Below are positions 5,509 through 8,458 of a stretch of 8,458 nucleotides of DNA, piece after piece. The stretch comes from Pseudomonadota bacterium (GTDB taxonomy: Bacteria > Myxococcota > Bradymonadia > UBA4248). Each line of letters opens with the position of its first letter. Within the stretch, counting starts at the first letter, position 1. Position numbers and translations under genes: made by a program. The notes beneath the pieces were generated by a model. The model was given only the letters and a program-made list of their open reading frames with translations. It did no database searches and had not been told where the DNA came from. Location: the NCBI GenBank assembly GCA_017629415.1, contig JAGBXG010000342.1:1-8458 (forward strand). Direction: 5' to 3'.

Positions 5509-8256
5509 ATGACTATGACTGAAATCACACAGCTCCCCATTTACAAGCATCAGGACGAAATTAATAAAGCTCTCGCCGAACATCAGGTCATCGTCGTGCA
5601 AGGCCCCACGGGATGCGGCAAAACGACACAGCTCCCGCGTATTCTCCTCCGAAATCCTGAAATTACAGGACGCATCGGACTGACTCAGCCACGCCGTATC
5701 GCAGCCGTCAGCGTCGCCATGCGACTCGCACATGAAATCGGATGCGAACTCGGCGATGAAGTCGGATACGCCATCCGATTCGATGACAAAACCAGCGAAA
5801 GCACCATCGTTAAAGTCATGACCGACGGTATCCTCCTCCAGGAATCACGCTCCGATCACCTCTACTCTCAATACCAAGTCATCATCATTGATGAGGCTCA
5901 TGAACGCTCCCTTAACATCGACCTCGCCCTTGGCCTCCTGCGCACGGCTATCGAACAAAGACCGGAACTTCGCGTCATCATCAGCTCCGCAACCATTCGT
6001 GCCGAAACATTCCAGAAATATTTTTCTCGAAAAGGCGACGGCAGCGATGTCCCCCTCATCTCCATTCAGGCACGCACATATCCCGTCGATATTCAATACA
6101 AACCCGTCGAAGGTCATGACCGCGAAGCCATGCCCGAAACATTGACCGAAGAAGTCAAACGCATCCACAAAAGCGGCGAACAAGGCCACATCCTCTGCTT
6201 CCTGCCCGGACAAGGCACCATTATGATGTGCCAGGAAATGCTCCAAACCGCTCAAGCCACCCAAAAAGGATTCGGCGACCTCTGGATTTTGCCCCTCTAT
6301 GGTCAACTCTCCCGCGAAGACCAGGAACGCGTATTCGACGAAGTCCCCGGCAAACGCAAAGTCGTACTTGCCACGAATATTGCCGAAACCTCGATTACCA
6401 TCCCGGATGTTCGCTTCGTCATCGACTCGGGTATCGCCAAAATCCCACGCTTTAATAACCTCACGCATGTGACGACCCTCCGCGAGGAAGGTGTCAGCCA
6501 TGCGTCGTTAGCACAGCGCGCCGGACGTGCCGGACGTACAGCTCCGGGAACCTGCATCCGCCTGTTCGATGAATCTAAACTCCCCGAACGCACGGCATTC
6601 ACAGACGAAGAAATCACGCGACTTGAACTCAGTGAAGTCTTGCTGCGCCTCATTGACGTCGGCATTCTTGATGTCGAGTCCTTTCCATTCCCGACGCGTC
6701 CTCCAAAGCAAGCCATCATCGATGCATTGGCGGAACTTCGTCGGCTTGGCGCCATCGACGCCAAGAACAATCTGACCAACATCGGTCAAAAAATGGTCGT
6801 GTTCCCGCTCTCGCCGCGCCTGGCTCGCGTCGTGATTGAAGCTGGCATGAAATATCCCGCAGTTCTGCACGATGTCATCATTGCCGTGGCTTGGCTTTCG
6901 GTCAAATCTCCCTTGCTCTATCCGCCCGATCACGAAGCACAGGCCAAACGCGCTCATGCCAAACTTGCCCATGCCATGGGCGATCTCCTCACCGCCGTCG
7001 GCATCGTCCATCAATACGTGGATGCCGAAATGAAGAAAGAATTCTGCCGAAAAAATTATCTCGATCCCGATACAATGGCATTCGTGGCCAAATCTGTCAC
7101 TCAAATCGAAGAAATCGGCGAAACCGTGGGACTTATCAGCCAGCCGGACGGCCAGGAAAACGATGTCATTCGTGCCTTCCTCTCAGCTTACGGCGATCAA
7201 TGCCTCGTCCTCAAAGGCCGAAGCTACGTCACCCCCACGGATCTCAACGTCGTTTTGCACCCGTCGTCATCACTATATGCCTCAATGCCGAAAATCATCA
7301 TGGCACTTGAGTTTATTCAATCCACGCGAACTTATGCCGAACAGGCTTCAGTAGTGCGCACATCCTGGCTCAAAGAATACGGCATTTCTGTGGATTTTTC
7401 GCAGGATTCCTCACGCCCCGGACGCGGTGCCTATCAAGAATTTGGTGCCGATCGCAAAAAACAACGCCGTTTCGAGCGCAGCCGTGCCGCCCTGGGCTAT
7501 ACCGAAGAATCTTTGCGTCGTGCCCAACGCGGTGAAGAACGCAAACCAGCTCCCACCGTGGCCGCCAATGGACGCAAACTCTTCCGTGCCAATGCGCCAA
7601 AACACGATATGGCACATGATGAAACGCGCATTCGCAACCTGTCCGAGCCTGCAACCCAGCGCATTTCAGGCAAAACCCCGTCCGAACTCCTCATCGCAGG
7701 CCGTGCGCTCAAATGCGTGACAACAGCTCACCGTCAGCCGCTGATCATCATGACCGTCGATGATTTGCGTGCGATGGCAAATGTTCAGCCGCTCACCGAT
7801 CAAAAGAGCTGGCTTGGTTATCGCGTCTCCCTTCGCGACACCCACGGCAAATTCGAAATCCTGCACAATTTCAGACTGGGCGAAGTCGTCAATGTGGCGC
7901 GCGCGCTCTGGATTCTCGAAGACAAACTCCAAGTGCCCGACAATATCCCCATCGGTGCCAGTCTCTCGGCTCGCGCGAACGTCCGTGTCCTCCTCAAAGC
8001 CCTCCCCTTCCTCGCACACTGCCACGTCGGATCGCGGGGCAAAAACGGATGGCTTACACTGGCAGGCACCGAAGACATCTTCTGGTTCGAGTTCAACGAC
8101 AAACCGCTCGAAGCCCTCGAATTCTCCATGCAGACGCTCCATAACCTCGCGGAATATGTTCAGGATACCGCCGCCCTTGAAGCCATCGCCAAAACAGCTC
8201 AAAAGCTGTCAGATGCGCTCAAACGCGTCAAATCTGCGGTCACCCAGAACTATTAA
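5509..8256 (+). CDS. hrpA: ATP-dependent DEAH-box RNA helicase, HrpA type
   Basis: Cytoplasmic NTP-dependent RNA helicase of the DEAH/RHA group; E. coli HrpA acts on mRNA and stalled ribosomes, and the exact role here is inferred. Numbering is from the longest frame (5443). Motifs in order: Walker A GPTGCGKTT at 54-62, TQPRRIAA at 81-88, MTDGILLQE at 126-134, DEAHERSLNID at 150-160, SSATI at 181-185, LCFLPGQ at 251-257, VLATNIAETSITIPDVRFVIDSG from 308, and QRAGRAGR at 358-365. A helicase-associated HA2 and OB-like region follows to about 650. DEAH rather than DEFH separates it from HrpB. The last 280 residues begin with a basic linker (RKKQRRFERSRAALG near 671-685) and are unassigned; the protein is well short of the roughly 1,300-residue E. 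coli HrpA. ATGs exist at 5443, 5458, 5464, 5509 and 5515, none with a good ribosome site. I prefer 5509/5515 because family homology begins at TEITQLPIYKHQDEI. Confidence 0.95.
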   Translation: MTMTEITQLPIYKHQDEINKALAEHQVIVVQGPTGCGKTTQLPRILLRNPEITGRIGLTQPRRIAAVSVAMRLAHEIGCELGDEVGYAIRFDDKTSESTIVKVMTDGILLQESRSDHLYSQYQVIIIDEAHERSLNIDLALGLLRTAIEQRPELRVIISSATIRAETFQKYFSRKGDGSDVPLISIQARTYPVDIQYKPVEGHDREAMPETLTEEVKRIHKSGEQGHILCFLPGQGTIMMCQEMLQTAQATQKGFGDLWILPLYGQLSREDQERVFDEVPGKRKVVLATNIAETSITIPDVRFVIDSGIAKIPRFNNLTHVTTLREEGVSHASLAQRAGRAGRTAPGTCIRLFDESKLPERTAFTDEEITRLELSEVLLRLIDVGILDVESFPFPTRPPKQAIIDALAELRRLGAIDAKNNLTNIGQKMVVFPLSPRLARVVIEAGMKYPAVLHDVIIAVAWLSVKSPLLYPPDHEAQAKRAHAKLAHAMGDLLTAVGIVHQYVDAEMKKEFCRKNYLDPDTMAFVAKSVTQIEEIGETVGLISQPDGQENDVIRAFLSAYGDQCLVLKGRSYVTPTDLNVVLHPSSSLYASMPKIIMALEFIQSTRTYAEQASVVRTSWLKEYGISVDFSQDSSRPGRGAYQEFGADRKKQRRFERSRAALGYTEESLRRAQRGEERKPAPTVAANGRKLFRANAPKHDMAHDETRIRNLSEPATQRISGKTPSELLIAGRALKCVTTAHRQPLIIMTVDDLRAMANVQPLTDQKSWLGYRVSLRDTHGKFEILHNFRLGEVVNVARALWILEDKLQVPDNIPIGASLSARANVRVLLKALPFLAHCHVGSRGKNGWLTLAGTEDIFWFEFNDKPLEALEFSMQTLHNLAEYVQDTAALEAIAKTAQKLSDALKRVKSAVTQNY

Positions 8257-8289
8257 GATCGTCTGTTTATCTTTTTTATGGATATGGCA

Positions 8290-8445
8290 GGGGGCAGACG
8301 CCCCCAACGGTGCTGTTTGCGCGGCGTATTGAGCCCGTTCGGGCGAAAAAGACGCGCAATGCAAGGCGTATGGAGGCCTAAAAGGCCGACATAGCCGAGC
8401 GCAAATACGCACCTACCCCCACAGCGGGCTCCGCCCGCAACGCCC
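8290..8445. repeat. Structured multi-hairpin dispersed repeat, copy B
   Basis: This 156-bp block starts 34 bp after the hrpA stop and is in the same orientation as copy A (1303-1464). Conserved blocks are 8290-8329, 8354-8373 and 8386-8422. Hairpins are GGGGGC/GCCCCC (8290-8295 with 8300-8305), GCCC/GGGC (8333-8336 with 8341-8344), GGCCT/AGGCC (8375-8379 with 8383-8387) and GCGGGC/GCCCGC (8424-8429 with 8433-8438). Stems two to four differ from copy A yet still pair. The sequence ends in long G-runs (8445-8458) at the window edge, so the true right end cannot be seen. Relative to transcription it faces the same way as hrpA, whereas copy A is antisense to both of its neighbours. Confidence 0.85.
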
Positions 8446-8458
8446 GGGGGGGCGGGGG

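Noticed and set aside
5845..6501. Long antisense frames inside hrpA (5845-6501, 6508-7104 and 7666-8202, minus strand)
   Set aside because: These mirror the codon pattern of the strong plus-strand helicase gene and show no family motif or ribosome site.

Overview
The window is 8,458 bases of bacterial chromosome from a Gram-negative organism of moderate GC content. Envelope type is inferred from two lipobox-bearing lipoproteins and an ExbB/ExbD inner-membrane motor pair. A phosphomevalonate-kinase-like GHMP kinase hints at a mevalonate route to isoprenoids. That would fit Myxococcota-like or other deltaproteobacterial-type lineages, among others, but no marker here fixes the taxonomy.

Layout: (1) Positions 1-245 are non-coding, with a possible terminator hairpin near 24-46 and two tandem GC-rich hairpin units (100-161 and 180-237). 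(2) A minus-strand EpsC-type serine O-acetyltransferase covers 246-1160. (3) Positions 1161-1518 are non-coding and hold copy A of a structured repeat (about 1303-1464). (4) A compact minus-strand cluster runs from 5244 down to 1519: lipoprotein, lipoprotein, GHMP kinase (phosphomevalonate kinase type), small two-helix membrane protein, ExbB, ExbD. The last five genes overlap one another by 1-20 bp and are very likely co-transcribed. (5) Positions 5245-5508 are a divergent intergenic region with candidate promoters for both directions and short 10-bp tandem repeats. (6) A plus-strand HrpA-type DEAH-box helicase of about 915 aa ends at 8256. (7) Copy B of the structured repeat starts 34 bp after its stop codon and runs to near the window end.

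The protein-coding genes belong to known families or are plain hypothetical lipoproteins. I see no defence system, phage, transposase or CRISPR. The least explained signal is the non-coding repeat DNA. Every gene or operon 3' end in the window is followed by GC-rich hairpin repeats. The large family (copies A and B) keeps its linkers and its ability to pair in the stems while stem sequences change, and it is built from nested subunits of about 43 bp. The second point of interest is the operon joining an isoprenoid-type kinase to an ExbB/ExbD motor and orphan lipoproteins.
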